Positions 1-8,737 are shown, counted from the first letter of the stretch. The stretch is 64,000 bases of DNA from Sphingomonas sp. Leaf9 (GCF_001421355.1 NZ_LMKC01000002.1:431720-495719); one strand, 5' to 3'. Numbers and translations are program-made. Notes: generated by a model from the letters alone, not told the origin.

Positions 1-260
1 GAGCCTTTCGTAGCCGGACTCACACCCACGCTGTATTGGATCGGCTGGCGAAAGGCGTGCGCTAAGCTCACCCTTGCATGCACGTCGCTAAACTGGGCGT
101 TTAGCTCTCGAAGGATGCCTGCCCTGGGCTTTTGAAATGCGTCTTGGACGGTAGAGCCGGTTCGGTGGGAATGGCGCCGGATCGGATGCGGTTCGCTACG
201 AAAACCGCTGGTATGACAGGGTTTTATTGAACACATTGGTCCTTAGGGCAGGGGGATCAT
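1..260. other. Upstream region with no recognised gene
   Basis: No convincing coding frame or RNA gene is visible. It presumably carries the promoter of the DUF2235 operon that starts at 261. The sequence just before that start (GGGCAGGGGGATCAT) is purine-rich and can serve as its ribosome binding site. Confidence 0.4.
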
Positions 261-1616
261 ATGAAGCGGCTTGTTTTCTGTTTCGACGGTACCTGGAACA
301 AGCTGGAGCCGGGGCGCGCAACGAACGTTGTTCTGACCGCTGCGAGCATCGAGCGCATCGGTCGCGATGGTGTGCCGCAGATCATCCATTACGACGAAGG
401 CGTAGGAACCGGGGACCTCGACCAATTCCGTGGGGGAATGTTTGGTACCGGCCTGATCGACAATGTCCGCGAGGCCTACCGCTTTCTAATCTTCAACTAT
501 GATCCTGGCGATCAAATCTACGTCTTTGGCTTCTCGCGCGGTGCGTATAGCGCGCGGACGTTCGTCGGTTTCATTCGCCATGTCGGACCGTTGCAGCGGC
601 TTCATGTCGGCCGGATCGATGAAGCGTTGGACCTGTACGAACATCGTCAGAAGGGCGATGACGATGCCGACGCTGCGTTGCGAGACTTTCGTGCGCGGTA
701 CTCCGGGGCAGTTTGCATCGGCGGCGCTGATGACACGTGGCGCTGCGCAAATGTTGAGGGCTATGCCGCTGGAAGCGCACCGCAACTTCGCGTCAGCTAT
801 CTTGGCGTTTGGGACACTGTCGGAGCGCTTGGCGTGCCCGACCGCTTACCCTTTAGCGGATGGCTTAATCGTGAGTATGATTTCCACGACCCGAGCCTCG
901 ATGCCTTTGTCGAGAGCGCACGCCATGCTGTCGCTATCGATGAACGCCGAGAGCTTTTTCCTGTCGTGCCATTTGGCGATCTTACAGATCTTAATCGTGC
1001 GGCTGGTGTCGAGCCCTCCGATCCGAACGCGCCCTACCAGGAGAAGTGGTTTCCAGGCGTTCACGGGTCGGTTGGGGGCGGGGGCGATATCCGCGGTCTA
1101 TCCGATGATGCTTTGGCTTGGGTATTGGCGGGCGCCAAGAAAGCGGGCCTTAAGCTCGATACTGCCCAAGGCACCAGAATTCATGGGTTCCGACCGGACC
1201 CCCTGGCACCACTGGTTAATGAGACCAAGCCGGAGTGGAGCGCTACGCAGCTGCTGAAAAACGATCGAGAAGGACCGCGCCACCTGTGGCAGGTCGCGCA
1301 AGCAGCGCAGCGCCGGTGGCAAACTCCAGCGGCCAAGCTCGGCGGTAAACTCTATCGGCCGGGTACGTTGCAGCACGTTGCAGCTGAGTTGGACAGTCTT
1401 GGTGCATGGTCATTCGAACCGCCTACCGACGTGATCGCTATCGAGAAAGTAGCGCCGTCCGATACCCTTAGTCGCTATGCCCATAAGCATTATGGCTCGG
1501 CGAAGCTTTGGCCGGTCATTTTTGACGCTAACCGAGATACGCTCGATGATCCGGATGAAATATTTCCGGGGCAAGAGATTAGGATTCCTCCAGCTCCAGC
1601 AGTCAGAGCCGTTTGA
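261..1616 (+). CDS. DUF2235 alpha/beta-hydrolase with C-terminal LysM domain
   Basis: The N-terminus MKRLVFCFDGTWN and the nucleophile elbow GFSRGAYSAR (Ser92, GxSxG) are diagnostic of DUF2235, the family that includes Tle1-type phospholipase effectors of type VI secretion. The hydrolase part spans about residues 1-370. Residues about 400-448 (SDTLSRYAHKHYGSAKLWP, then GQEIRIPP) match a LysM peptidoglycan-binding module, so the enzyme may be held at the cell wall. No signal peptide is visible. It is the first gene of a tight three-gene set: 68 bp to the next gene, which is then coupled to a PD-(D/E)XK-like protein. No VgrG, PAAR or immunity-like lipoprotein gene is present, so a classical T6SS effector is less likely than a defence or abortive-infection effector. 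The family call is firm. The role in defence is inference. Confidence 0.85.
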   Translation: MKRLVFCFDGTWNKLEPGRATNVVLTAASIERIGRDGVPQIIHYDEGVGTGDLDQFRGGMFGTGLIDNVREAYRFLIFNYDPGDQIYVFGFSRGAYSARTFVGFIRHVGPLQRLHVGRIDEALDLYEHRQKGDDDADAALRDFRARYSGAVCIGGADDTWRCANVEGYAAGSAPQLRVSYLGVWDTVGALGVPDRLPFSGWLNREYDFHDPSLDAFVESARHAVAIDERRELFPVVPFGDLTDLNRAAGVEPSDPNAPYQEKWFPGVHGSVGGGGDIRGLSDDALAWVLAGAKKAGLKLDTAQGTRIHGFRPDPLAPLVNETKPEWSATQLLKNDREGPRHLWQVAQAAQRRWQTPAAKLGGKLYRPGTLQHVAAELDSLGAWSFEPPTDVIAIEKVAPSDTLSRYAHKHYGSAKLWPVIFDANRDTLDDPDEIFPGQEIRIPPAPAVRAV

Positions 1617-1684
1617 AATGGTTGAGGCTCTAGCGAAAGGCCTAACTTAGTTGACGTCCATAAACGTGAGAAGGGGGGAGGGAC

Positions 1685-2236
1685 ATGGCAATCAGTGACG
1701 AAGAGGCGACCCAAGTAATCGCTTCGATCGAAAAGGCCCTTTCGCAGGAGTCATTGGAGCCCGGCCGCGACGCGATCGCTGACTTCCTGCAGCAATGGCG
1801 CGCGGAGATCGAGGCCGGCCGTCCGATCGACCGCAAGCTCAAGGTTGCCGAAAGCCCTGGGCTGGACGAACTTGCAGGCGTGCCGCGCGCGCGCACTAGC
1901 TCGACTGGGGAGTTCGTCGGTAAGAAAGATTATCGTCCTACCGAACAGCTCGACCTGTTACTTGAAGCACTTGGATTGTCGTTCGTCGCGCCGCCGATGA
2001 TGGCGGCTCGTTTCCTGGAGACGGTCGAGCGGTATCGCGTTGATGAGGCTAAAGACAGCCCTACGACGATCTCCCTGGCGCCGACGGGCGAGGTTGGCGA
2101 ACCAGCGTTGCAACTGGATCGTGCAACGATCGACCAAGCAGCTGAGGCCGTCATCTCGCTTTCAAGGGTTCTGGACGAATTATCGCGCGAGACCGGCATT
2201 CGCGATCGCCTTACTGAAGTCGAGGAGATCGCCTGA
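1685..2236 (+). CDS. Protein of unknown function, middle gene of the DUF2235 operon
   Basis: This is a 183-residue acidic, mostly helical-looking protein with no motif, signal peptide or membrane segment that I recognise. The start ATG follows a strong GGGGGAGGGAC ribosome binding site. The stop overlaps the next start as TGATG (2234-2238), so translation of the two is coupled. Residues about 75-110 (DYRPTEQLDLLLEALG) and about 150-180 look like helical bundles, which would suit an adaptor or inhibitor. Its fixed place between a hydrolase and a nuclease-like protein suggests a regulator or partner of one of them. That is inferred from position only. Confidence 0.7.
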   Translation: MAISDEEATQVIASIEKALSQESLEPGRDAIADFLQQWRAEIEAGRPIDRKLKVAESPGLDELAGVPRARTSSTGEFVGKKDYRPTEQLDLLLEALGLSFVAPPMMAARFLETVERYRVDEAKDSPTTISLAPTGEVGEPALQLDRATIDQAAEAVISLSRVLDELSRETGIRDRLTEVEEIA

Positions 2237-2904
2237 TGCCACTCCGCCCCGGCTTATGGGCCGAGATCGCTAACGCCCTTGGTTCTGCAACCAGCGCGAA
2301 CCTGTCGGCGTCATCCGACGGCGCCGACCTTTACGAGTGCTATATATGGTCGCTCGTGCTTGAAGCAGCTCGCCAGGAGGGGGCAACTATTCGTCTGCTC
2401 GATCGGCGAGGTCAACCGGCAACAAGCTTTTGGTTCCGGACGTCGCCATCCTCGATCTTCTCCGTGGCACACGATTATTGCCACGCCGAGTTGCATTTCC
2501 CGGGACGTCCGACGCTCGAGGCCCATATCGGGATTTATGTATCGGGCAAATCAAGAGTAAATCACGAGTGTGACGTTGCCATCGTGTTCAAGGACGAGGC
2601 TGACACCTGCCGTCGAGAAAGCGTACATCCGAGATCCAGCAAGGTTTTGCTTGCTATAGAGTGCAAATACTATCTGAGTAGCAGTCTAGGGGTGAATCTT
2701 GGCCGGTCATTCTTGGGTCTGATCGATGATATCTACACCAAGGGACGGTTTTTCGTATCTACCCAAAATACGGGATCTGTCGACCGGCTCTTCTCACGGC
2801 ATAACAAAGAATATGAGATTGGCCTTTCGCCAATGACTCCGGCGCTTGAGGTCCGGCTTCGTGGTTCCTTTGAGAAGCTTTTCCGCAACTTCAAAGCCGC
2901 ATGA
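2236..2904 (+). CDS. PD-(D/E)XK nuclease-like protein
   Basis: The 222-residue protein carries the order typical of a PD-(D/E)XK core: an N-terminal helix with acidic residues (about 31-46), then Asp113 in HECDVAIVF, then Glu142-Cys-Lys144 in LLAIECKYY. The last is a classical ExK strand followed by a helix. This points to a restriction-like DNA-binding or DNA-cleaving fold. It starts on the ATG inside TGATG shared with the previous stop, so it is the third member of one operon. No helicase or methylase sits beside it. Alternatively it is a catalytically silent sensor of the same fold. The fold call rests on motif reading, not on a profile search. Confidence 0.65.
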   Translation: MPLRPGLWAEIANALGSATSANLSASSDGADLYECYIWSLVLEAARQEGATIRLLDRRGQPATSFWFRTSPSSIFSVAHDYCHAELHFPGRPTLEAHIGIYVSGKSRVNHECDVAIVFKDEADTCRRESVHPRSSKVLLAIECKYYLSSSLGVNLGRSFLGLIDDIYTKGRFFVSTQNTGSVDRLFSRHNKEYEIGLSPMTPALEVRLRGSFEKLFRNFKAA

Positions 2905-3211
2905 GAAGGCGGTAGAAAAATGTGCCGCCGTAGGCTGACATATTAGCTATGATGAGCATGAAATTTCCGGCCGAGCGCGTATGACCTGGTTTGATCGTGG
3001 GAAATCGAAAAATGCGTCGATCATCTGGTAAAATTTGTTTCGAGTTAGTTAGGAGCGTTCATCAAACTGGGTTAGAGCCTCTTCATCAGACCGTTGAATA
3101 TGTCGGTCGCACGCGTGCCGCCTGCCGGCTCAAGCGCTCTGCGCACGCCGCAAGGTGCGGCGGTCTGCCAAGACGCTTGCGCAATTACTGGTCGATGGAC
3201 ATCATCGCACG
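2905..3211 (+). other. Intergenic region before the PIN gene
   Basis: No gene is supported here. An in-frame extension of the PIN protein starting at 3155 exists, but it lacks PIN similarity and a good ribosome binding site, so I treat it as leader. Confidence 0.4.
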
Positions 3212-4570
3212 ATGACGGTCACTAGGACGATTTTCGTCGACACAAACGCCTTCATCCAGCTTCGCGACTTGGCCGATTTGCCTTGGCGCGAGCTACTGCC
3301 CGATGCCGATCACGTCGCGATAATGGTGGCGCGACCGGTGATTGAGGAACTCGATCGGTTCAAGGTCAGCAATCGGACGCGCCTGCGGGATCGTTCCCGG
3401 CGAGCACTAGCGATAATCGACGAGGCAGGGGGAGGAGAGGGGCGAACGCTTGTGCTGAAGGAGCGGCCTTTACTAATCACGCTCACAATCGCGCCACGTC
3501 GACGACCCGATTGGAGCCGATATCCCGACCTCGACGAGACGACGAACGACGACCGCCTCGTCATCGCGGCCGCCGAGGCCAGCGCCGAACTCCTATCGCA
3601 TGACAGCGGTCCGCGCCTTAGCGCGAAGGACGCGGGTCTGAAGGCTCATACTCCGCCTGCGTCCTGGCTTCTGCCAGAGGAGCAGACCGACGAGAAGCGC
3701 AGGCTCTCGCAAGTCGAGCGCGATTTAAAGGCAGCGCTCGATCGCCGTCCTAGCGTCCGGATCGCGTTCCCCGATGCGGTCGACGGCGTTGTACTCCACG
3801 TCTCTCCCATCCTCTTGCCGTTAAGTGCCATCGTTCAGGACAGACTGGTCAAGCGCGTACTCGACGATAATCCGCCCCACAGCCTCCGTATGAATTCCCT
3901 GCGGTCTCTTGCTTTTGGCAGCAGCTTACGTGGCATCAGCGAATACCAAATTGAAACGTACAACGAGGGCTACGGAACCTATCGGACTTCCGTCGAAAGC
4001 TACTTCGCATCACTTCATGAACGAGTTGCCAGGATCGCGTCGCTGCCGCGCTTAGGTTTCGAGGTTGAGAACGTTGGCCGTGTGTCAATTATGCAATTGG
4101 TCGTGGGCGTTTCATCCAATGAATTCGGGCTTCTGGCCAGTGACAGCGACATCGAGTCCGCCGTTGGGTCTGCGGCTCTGCCCGATCCGCCCGAAAGGCC
4201 GTTAGATCAGCAGGAACAGCTGATGCGCTCTATATCGTCCCACTCCTTAATACCCACAGCGGCGCACCACTTCAGCCCCGTTGAGATGCGGTGGCACGAC
4301 CGGCCATCCTTTGGCGGAGACGCGGGAACCTATGGCTGCGAGGATTTCCGCCCCGAACGCATCTACCGGGATAGCATTGGGCTGTTGCCGAGGAAGCATC
4401 AGTGCGATGGATCTTTCGAAGTCGCGGCGAGCGGCAACGACATGGCGCAGACGGTTTCCCGGCTAACAATCCGCATCGAACAGAGGTCTGTGAAGTGGTC
4501 GGACGCTTCCATTTCCCACCTACTGCCCGAAGCGGTCCTTGCCGAACTCGAGAGTGCTGGATTGGACTAG
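3212..4570 (+). CDS. PIN-domain protein with long unknown C-terminal region
   Basis: With the ATG at 3212 the protein has 452 residues and opens directly with a PIN fold: TIFVDTNAFIQL (Asp10), PVIEELDRFK (Glu45), TNDDRLVIAA (Asp113/Asp114) and LLSHDSGPRL (Asp131). These are the four acidic positions that bind the metal in PIN ribonucleases. The remaining ~300 residues have no recognised domain. VapC toxins are about 130 residues and sit beside an antitoxin; here no antitoxin-sized gene is adjacent, so a plain VapC is unlikely. It is a stand-alone gene between the DUF2235 operon and a SEFIR protein. It may be a defence ribonuclease whose C-terminal half senses a trigger; that part is inference. 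Confidence 0.75.
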   Translation: MTVTRTIFVDTNAFIQLRDLADLPWRELLPDADHVAIMVARPVIEELDRFKVSNRTRLRDRSRRALAIIDEAGGGEGRTLVLKERPLLITLTIAPRRRPDWSRYPDLDETTNDDRLVIAAAEASAELLSHDSGPRLSAKDAGLKAHTPPASWLLPEEQTDEKRRLSQVERDLKAALDRRPSVRIAFPDAVDGVVLHVSPILLPLSAIVQDRLVKRVLDDNPPHSLRMNSLRSLAFGSSLRGISEYQIETYNEGYGTYRTSVESYFASLHERVARIASLPRLGFEVENVGRVSIMQLVVGVSSNEFGLLASDSDIESAVGSAALPDPPERPLDQQEQLMRSISSHSLIPTAAHHFSPVEMRWHDRPSFGGDAGTYGCEDFRPERIYRDSIGLLPRKHQCDGSFEVAASGNDMAQTVSRLTIRIEQRSVKWSDASISHLLPEAVLAELESAGLD

Positions 4571-4928
4571 CCCGGTCGAGGTATCGCAGTTGCTCGATCG
4601 TCTCTCGTCAGGGCTCGGGAGGTGATTGGGTCGGTTAGGCGATCGGATCGATTGTGTCGCGCCGGCGCCGGCGACCTGGCAGCTATTCGTAGGTTCGATA
4701 TTGAGTACGGCGAGCCGTTGCCGCCGAGAGCGTTTCGCTCACCCTAACGACAGTCTACGAAGCAAGCGGACGTTCAAGGTGCTGTCGCCGCCTCTCGAAA
4801 CCGGTCGTCGGTTCATATATGTTCTTGGGCCAGCCGAACGGTGGAACGCGCCAGCGTAATTGGCACTCAGGACGAAGGGCTTTTGGACCTAGGAAGTAAG
4901 AACACTCCATAGCCCATGTTGAGCGGAG
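4571..4928. other. Intergenic region before the SEFIR gene
   Basis: Only short out-of-phase frames occur and I see no RNA gene or repeat. GGAGGTGA at 4925-4932 overlaps the proposed start of the next gene. Confidence 0.4.
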
Positions 4929-6395
4929 GTGAATTTGGCCGAACGGGACGCGGAAGATCAGACCAAAGCATTCATCTCATACGCTTGGTCGTCACCCGAC
5001 CATAAGGCATGGGTTCGTCGCCTTGCTGAGCGCATTACCGAGGATGGTACCTACACGATCCTGGACGAGTGGGACCTGAGGCCGGGCGGCGACCCCATTC
5101 ATTTTATGGAGCAATCAATAACCAACCCGAGCGTCAAAAAGGTGCTCATCATCTGCGACCGAACCTACAAGGAGAAGGCGGACAGCCGTGCCGGCGGGGT
5201 AGGTACGGAGACGCAGATTCTCACGCCAGAAATTTATCAAAAAGCTGATCAGAGCAAGTACGCGGCCCTCGTTACTGAGGTTGATAGCGAGGGCAAGGCG
5301 TACGTGCCCACGTTCTATGGCGGACGCATCTTTATCGATTTCAGCGATCCAGATCGTGAGGAGGAGGCCTACGAGGAGCTGACCCGCTGGATCAACGACG
5401 CCCCTCTCCATCAACGGCCCAAGCTGGGCAAGAAACCTACTTTCCTGAGCACTGATGACGCCAAGCCACTCGCAACAGAGTCGCGTTTCAGGCGAGCCAA
5501 GGAAGCCCTAGATCGCGATAGCGCCGGTGCTCCGGGGCTGGTTCGTGACTTTGGGGCGGGATTAGTGGAGCAATTGGTCACCCTCCGGCCAGACACGTCG
5601 AGCCAACGGACCAACGACCTCGGCTTCAACAATGCTATCGTACAATCCGCCGATGCGATGCGGCCCTACGTTCAGCAATTCCACACAATCACGAGGTCTG
5701 TGGCGCGGAGCGGCGCGTCAGCGTTCGACGACCTGCTCACGCTGTTAGAGCAGATACTAGCGACGACGGAGCGCGATCGAAGCTCTACCTCGTACACGCC
5801 AGTTGCGTTCGAAGCCAACAAGGTGGTGGCCTACGAAGCATTCCTAGGCTTTGTAGCCTCACTAATTGTGGAACGTCGGATCGACCTCATTAAGCGCGCC
5901 CTTGAGTATGCCTATTACTTCGATGACCCTAACAGCGGGGGCGGACGAAGCACTAAGGATTACACCGAATTCAATCAGTATGTTGAGTATCTGAGATTCC
6001 GTAACCAGCTAACGGGTGACAGCCGGGCTGACTGGCAAGCCGACTTCATCAATCAGCACTACTCGTTTGGCTGGCTGAACTTAAGCCGCATGATGGAGGC
6101 TGACCTCCTCCTCCACGCGCGAGCGTTCGTTTTAAAGGACGAGATCGGCGGAATGTGGTTCCCGCATACCCTAATCTACTCGGGGCGTCGGGGTTCTGCA
6201 CTCGAGATCTTCGCACGTATGGAGAGCCAAAAATACTTCGAGCACGTTAGTGAAGCTCTGTTTGGAGGCGTGACAGTCGCGATGTTCAAAGAGCGGCTCG
6301 CACCGGTCGTTGGGCAGCGCCTCTGGGACCGCGTTTACCCTGGCCCGAGCATCGGCTCCCTTCTTGGGTTAGAGCAGATTGCAGTCAGGCGATGA
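4929..6395 (+). CDS. SEFIR/TIR-domain protein
   Basis: The 488-residue protein begins with a SEFIR-type TIR-like domain (about residues 12-140). Its hallmarks are AFISYAWSSPDHKAWVRRLA, ILDEWDLRPGGD, VLIICDRTYKEKAD and GGVGTETQI. Bacterial TIR/SEFIR proteins commonly act as NAD-degrading or signalling effectors in anti-phage defence. Residues about 170-488 show no known domain. They are rich in helices and may carry the sensing or oligomerising function. Translation probably starts at GTG 4929; TTG 4935 is a possible alternative. It stands alone, about 360 bp after the PIN gene. Which acidic residue would be catalytic cannot be fixed by eye. Confidence 0.8.
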   Translation: MNLAERDAEDQTKAFISYAWSSPDHKAWVRRLAERITEDGTYTILDEWDLRPGGDPIHFMEQSITNPSVKKVLIICDRTYKEKADSRAGGVGTETQILTPEIYQKADQSKYAALVTEVDSEGKAYVPTFYGGRIFIDFSDPDREEEAYEELTRWINDAPLHQRPKLGKKPTFLSTDDAKPLATESRFRRAKEALDRDSAGAPGLVRDFGAGLVEQLVTLRPDTSSQRTNDLGFNNAIVQSADAMRPYVQQFHTITRSVARSGASAFDDLLTLLEQILATTERDRSSTSYTPVAFEANKVVAYEAFLGFVASLIVERRIDLIKRALEYAYYFDDPNSGGGRSTKDYTEFNQYVEYLRFRNQLTGDSRADWQADFINQHYSFGWLNLSRMMEADLLLHARAFVLKDEIGGMWFPHTLIYSGRRGSALEIFARMESQKYFEHVSEALFGGVTVAMFKERLAPVVGQRLWDRVYPGPSIGSLLGLEQIAVRR

Positions 6396-6584
6396 TATCA
6401 CAGCAAATCGACCCAATTCCGGCCATTCACGCGCCCCTTCTCGCTGCCGAATACCGGCCGCTCATTAATGTGAGCGAACCGACCGCCTGAGCGCGTCCCA
6501 CTGGCACTTGGGAATGGCCGAGATTGGGGACTTTCCTGCCAGTCAGCTTTCAGGATTGGAATGGTCGAAAGCCGCCGGCACGTG

Positions 6585-6610
6585 GTGTCACAACCGTTCG
6601 GTTGTGACAC
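6585..6610. repeat. Perfect palindrome GTGTCACAACCG/CGGTTGTGACAC at copD 3' end
   Basis: Two perfect 12-bp inverted arms (6585-6596 and 6599-6610) are separated by TT and abut the copD stop codon at 6611. The arms match the termini of the 200-bp element at 16097 and the palindrome at 19480, with one C-for-A change. It can form a stable hairpin and may end copD transcription, although no T-run follows. It could also be the fused ends of a small mobile element. Confidence 0.7.
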
Positions 6611-7534
6611 TTAGGGGGCGAGCGGTTCAAGGGTCCCAAGCCATGCTACCAGCGCAAGAATAGCAATTATGCATCCCGTCTCGGCACCCAAGCTTCGGCG
6701 CAACGCGCCAAGCGCGCCGCGATGATCGCTCGCGGCGATCGACGCCTCGAACCGCGGCGTCAGGCGAAAGCGATTTAGCGCGGCAAGACCCAGCATGAGG
6801 GCGAACAGCGCCAGCTTGGCGAGTAGGAGCTGACCATAGAGCGTCGTCCCTAGCGCCCGGACGTTGCCGGGGCCAACCAGCAGCCAAGCGTTGATGAGGC
6901 CGGTGACGACCAGCGTGGTGACAACGATCGTCCCGACCGTGCCGAACCCGTGGAGAGCACGGTACGAGAGCGCGAGGTGCGTGGCATCGACCCGGCGCGC
7001 GGGCCGCGCCACCAGCAAGACCAATCCAAGCAGCGCACCAGTCCAGGCCCCCGCCGCGACCAGGTGGAGAATGTCGGCGGCCAGATGCACCCAGCCCACC
7101 GTTCCCTCATTCATCGCGCCATGCCCGGTCCAGGCGAGCGTCGCCAGCGACGCGCCCGAGGCGAGCGCGACCACCACCAGCCAAAGCCCGCGCCGAGCCG
7201 TGAATAGCGCCGCCAGCGCCGCCACGGCGAGCGCGGCCACCCGCAGCTTCCACGCCGTTCCGATCCCCGGCTGATCGAGCAGCATCCCGATCGCATCGCG
7301 ATCGACCGGCCAGGGTGGCGTTCCCATCATCGCAGCAGCAAGCAGCGCGAGCGCGACGGCCGAGAGCAGGGGGCCGAGCACCGCACTCGCCACCAGCCAA
7401 GGGCGGAGCGCGAGCGCACTGGTGCGCTCGCCAGCGCGCAGACCATAAAGGCTGAATGCCGACAGGCCGAACAGGCCGCCCAAAACGCCGTTGAGCGCGA
7501 AGCGGACGCCGATCATCGGCCAGTCGGCACCCAC
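6611..7534 (-). CDS. copD: Copper resistance protein CopD
   Basis: This is a 307-residue, very hydrophobic inner-membrane protein with about eight transmembrane helices. It has the CopD-type core of conserved His and Trp residues in the middle helices (GHGAMNEGTVGWVHLAADIL, AAGAWTGALLGLVLL). CopD works with periplasmic CopC to move copper across the inner membrane. The GTG start lies one base after the copC stop (TAA-G-GTG), so the two are co-transcribed and probably coupled. The operon should be driven by the minus-strand ECF-type promoter at 7941-7963. The gene ends directly on the palindrome at 6585-6610. Confidence 0.9.
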   Translation of the reverse strand: MGADWPMIGVRFALNGVLGGLFGLSAFSLYGLRAGERTSALALRPWLVASAVLGPLLSAVALALLAAAMMGTPPWPVDRDAIGMLLDQPGIGTAWKLRVAALAVAALAALFTARRGLWLVVVALASGASLATLAWTGHGAMNEGTVGWVHLAADILHLVAAGAWTGALLGLVLLVARPARRVDATHLALSYRALHGFGTVGTIVVTTLVVTGLINAWLLVGPGNVRALGTTLYGQLLLAKLALFALMLGLAALNRFRLTPRFEASIAASDHRGALGALRRSLGAETGCIIAILALVAWLGTLEPLAP

Positions 7535-7535
7535 C

Positions 7536-7907
7536 TTACTTCACCGCGAAAGCGTAGTTTCCGGTGATCCGGTGCGTATCGGCCGATACGACGTGCCAGG
7601 CGACGCTATAGGTGCCGGTACCAAGCGGCGACTTCGGCGCGATGACCAGCGTACGGCCATCGGCCGCGACCGTGGCGGCGCTCGCGACCTTCATGGGCGC
7701 GTGCTTCATGCCGTTCATCCCCGTCATCATCATGTCCGCACCCGAGAACTTCGGCATCAGCCTCTCGCTGAATCGCAGCGTGACGCGAGCGGGTGCGGCA
7801 ACCGTCGCGTTCGGTGCGGGGGTTGCGGAGACGAGCTTGGGATGCGCGTTCGCGGCACCCGCGACGACGAGAAGGGCAGCAGCGGCAGGAACAAACACAC
7901 GACGCAT
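7536..7907 (-). CDS. copC: Periplasmic copper-binding protein CopC
   Basis: The 123-residue protein has a signal peptide ending at ANA and continues HPKLVSATPAPN, so the mature N-terminus starts with the copper-binding His typical of CopC. Other family landmarks are LRFSERLMPKFSG, a Met/His stretch (MMMTGMNGMKHAPM) and the C-terminal SYSVAWHVVSADTHRITG-like segment with a second His pair. I chose ATG 7907, preceded by GGAGAG; the longer frame upstream has no export signal. It lies directly before copD and should deliver or buffer Cu in the periplasm. Confidence 0.92.
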   Translation of the reverse strand: MRRVFVPAAAALLVVAGAANAHPKLVSATPAPNATVAAPARVTLRFSERLMPKFSGADMMMTGMNGMKHAPMKVASAATVAADGRTLVIAPKSPLGTGTYSVAWHVVSADTHRITGNYAFAVK

Positions 7908-7940
7908 GGAACACTCTCCAAAAAGGGGGCTACACCCATC

Positions 7941-7963
7941 TACGCGCCTAGGCCGCCCACCCC
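7941..7963 (-). promoter_or_regulatory. ECF-type promoter for copCD
   Basis: On the minus strand it reads GGGGTGG, 11 bases, GCGTA, ending about 34 bp before the copC start. Sequence and spacing match three plus-strand copies in this block (7980, 9318, 13237), so it is likely read by the CnrH-like sigma factor at 8748. It is divergent from the promoter at 7980. Confidence 0.75.
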
Positions 7964-7979
7964 TCACCATGCGCCGTGA

Positions 7980-8002
7980 GGGGTAGCGGGCGATCCCGCG
8001 TA
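7980..8002 (+). promoter_or_regulatory. ECF-type promoter for the cnrYXH-like operon
   Basis: GGGGTAG, 11 bases, then GCGTA, ending 32 bp before the first gene. It lies back to back with the copC promoter, so the sigma factor should activate its own operon and copCD from one intergenic region. Confidence 0.75.
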
Positions 8003-8033
8003 ACATGGAGTAAGGGGAGCGGAGGTGAACGAC

Positions 8034-8300
8034 ATGAACGATCTTGACGAGGCGCTGACCAGGCTCGCGCGAGCGCCGGTGCCTGAACTGGACGGGCTGG
8101 AGGCGCGGGTTCTCGCGCAGATCGCGACGCCTCGCGCCACTCAGGCTGGACTTGGCATAGGCGCGATCATGGTCGCGGCGCTCGCGATCGGCGTGATCGG
8201 GGCGGGCTTCCCGGCATCGCCCAGCGCTGCGGCCTCGATATCCCCGCTAGGGGCGCACTCCCCGTTCGCGCCCTCGACCTTGCTAGTCGGGGCGCAATGA
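8034..8300 (+). CDS. CnrY-like anti-sigma factor
   Basis: This is an 88-residue protein with a soluble N-terminus (about 40 residues, LDEALTRLARAPVPELDGLE), one membrane segment (GLGIGAIMVAALAIGVIGAG) and a short periplasmic tail. Size, topology and first place before an X-like sensor and an ECF sigma match CnrY of the CnrYXH system (about 95 residues), which holds the sigma factor at the membrane. Sequence similarity alone is weak, so the call rests on context. GGAGGTG at 8021-8027 favours ATG 8034 over GTG 8025. Its stop overlaps the next start as ATGA. Confidence 0.7.
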   Translation: MNDLDEALTRLARAPVPELDGLEARVLAQIATPRATQAGLGIGAIMVAALAIGVIGAGFPASPSAAASISPLGAHSPFAPSTLLVGAQ

Positions 8301-8737
8301 GCGCGCGCGCGCGGCTGATTTTGTGCGTGATCGCGGCGTTTGTCGCCGCGATCGGCGGCGTATTCGTCGGGCGCGCGCTTTTGCCTGCCCCGGCTCAGCC
8401 CGGCGCGGAGCTGCACGACGTGCTGCATCATCGGCTCGCACTCGACACGAACCAGGAGGCTCGACTGAAAGAGCTGGAGCAGCGGTTCGCGGTCGAACGC
8501 CGTGCGCTGGAGCTGGAATTGCGGGCCGACAATGCGCGGCTCGCCGAGGCGATCGAGGCCGAGCATGGCAACGGCCCCCGTGTCGCCGCAGCGGTCGATC
8601 GGAGCCACACCGCGATGGGCGAGCTGCAAAAGGCGACGCTCGCACATATTTTCGCGATGCGGCAGCTCTTGCGACCCGACCAGACCGCGCAGTTTGACCG
8701 GGCGGTGGTGAAGGCGCTCACCGACGACGCCCGTTGA
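8297..8737 (+). CDS. CnrX-like periplasmic metal sensor
   Basis: The 146-residue protein has an N-terminal membrane anchor (about residues 6-28) and a helical periplasmic domain of the heavy-metal sensor family (CnrX/ZraP/Spy-like). His40, His44, Glu61, His117 and Met121 are each exactly two positions before the CnrX metal ligands His42, His46, Glu63, His119 and Met123 as I recall them, and the HxxxM spacing is kept. That supports a real metal site. The gene overlaps the anti-sigma gene (ATGA) and precedes the sigma gene by 10 bp. By analogy, metal binding would loosen the anti-sigma/sigma complex. Copper is the likely signal because of the flanking cop genes; CnrX itself responds to Co/Ni. 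Confidence 0.82.
   Translation: MSARARLILCVIAAFVAAIGGVFVGRALLPAPAQPGAELHDVLHHRLALDTNQEARLKELEQRFAVERRALELELRADNARLAEAIEAEHGNGPRVAAAVDRSHTAMGELQKATLAHIFAMRQLLRPDQTAQFDRAVVKALTDDAR

Noticed and set aside
261-1616. Type VI secretion effector locus
   Set aside because: DUF2235 fits Tle1, but there is no VgrG, PAAR, adaptor or immunity gene nearby.
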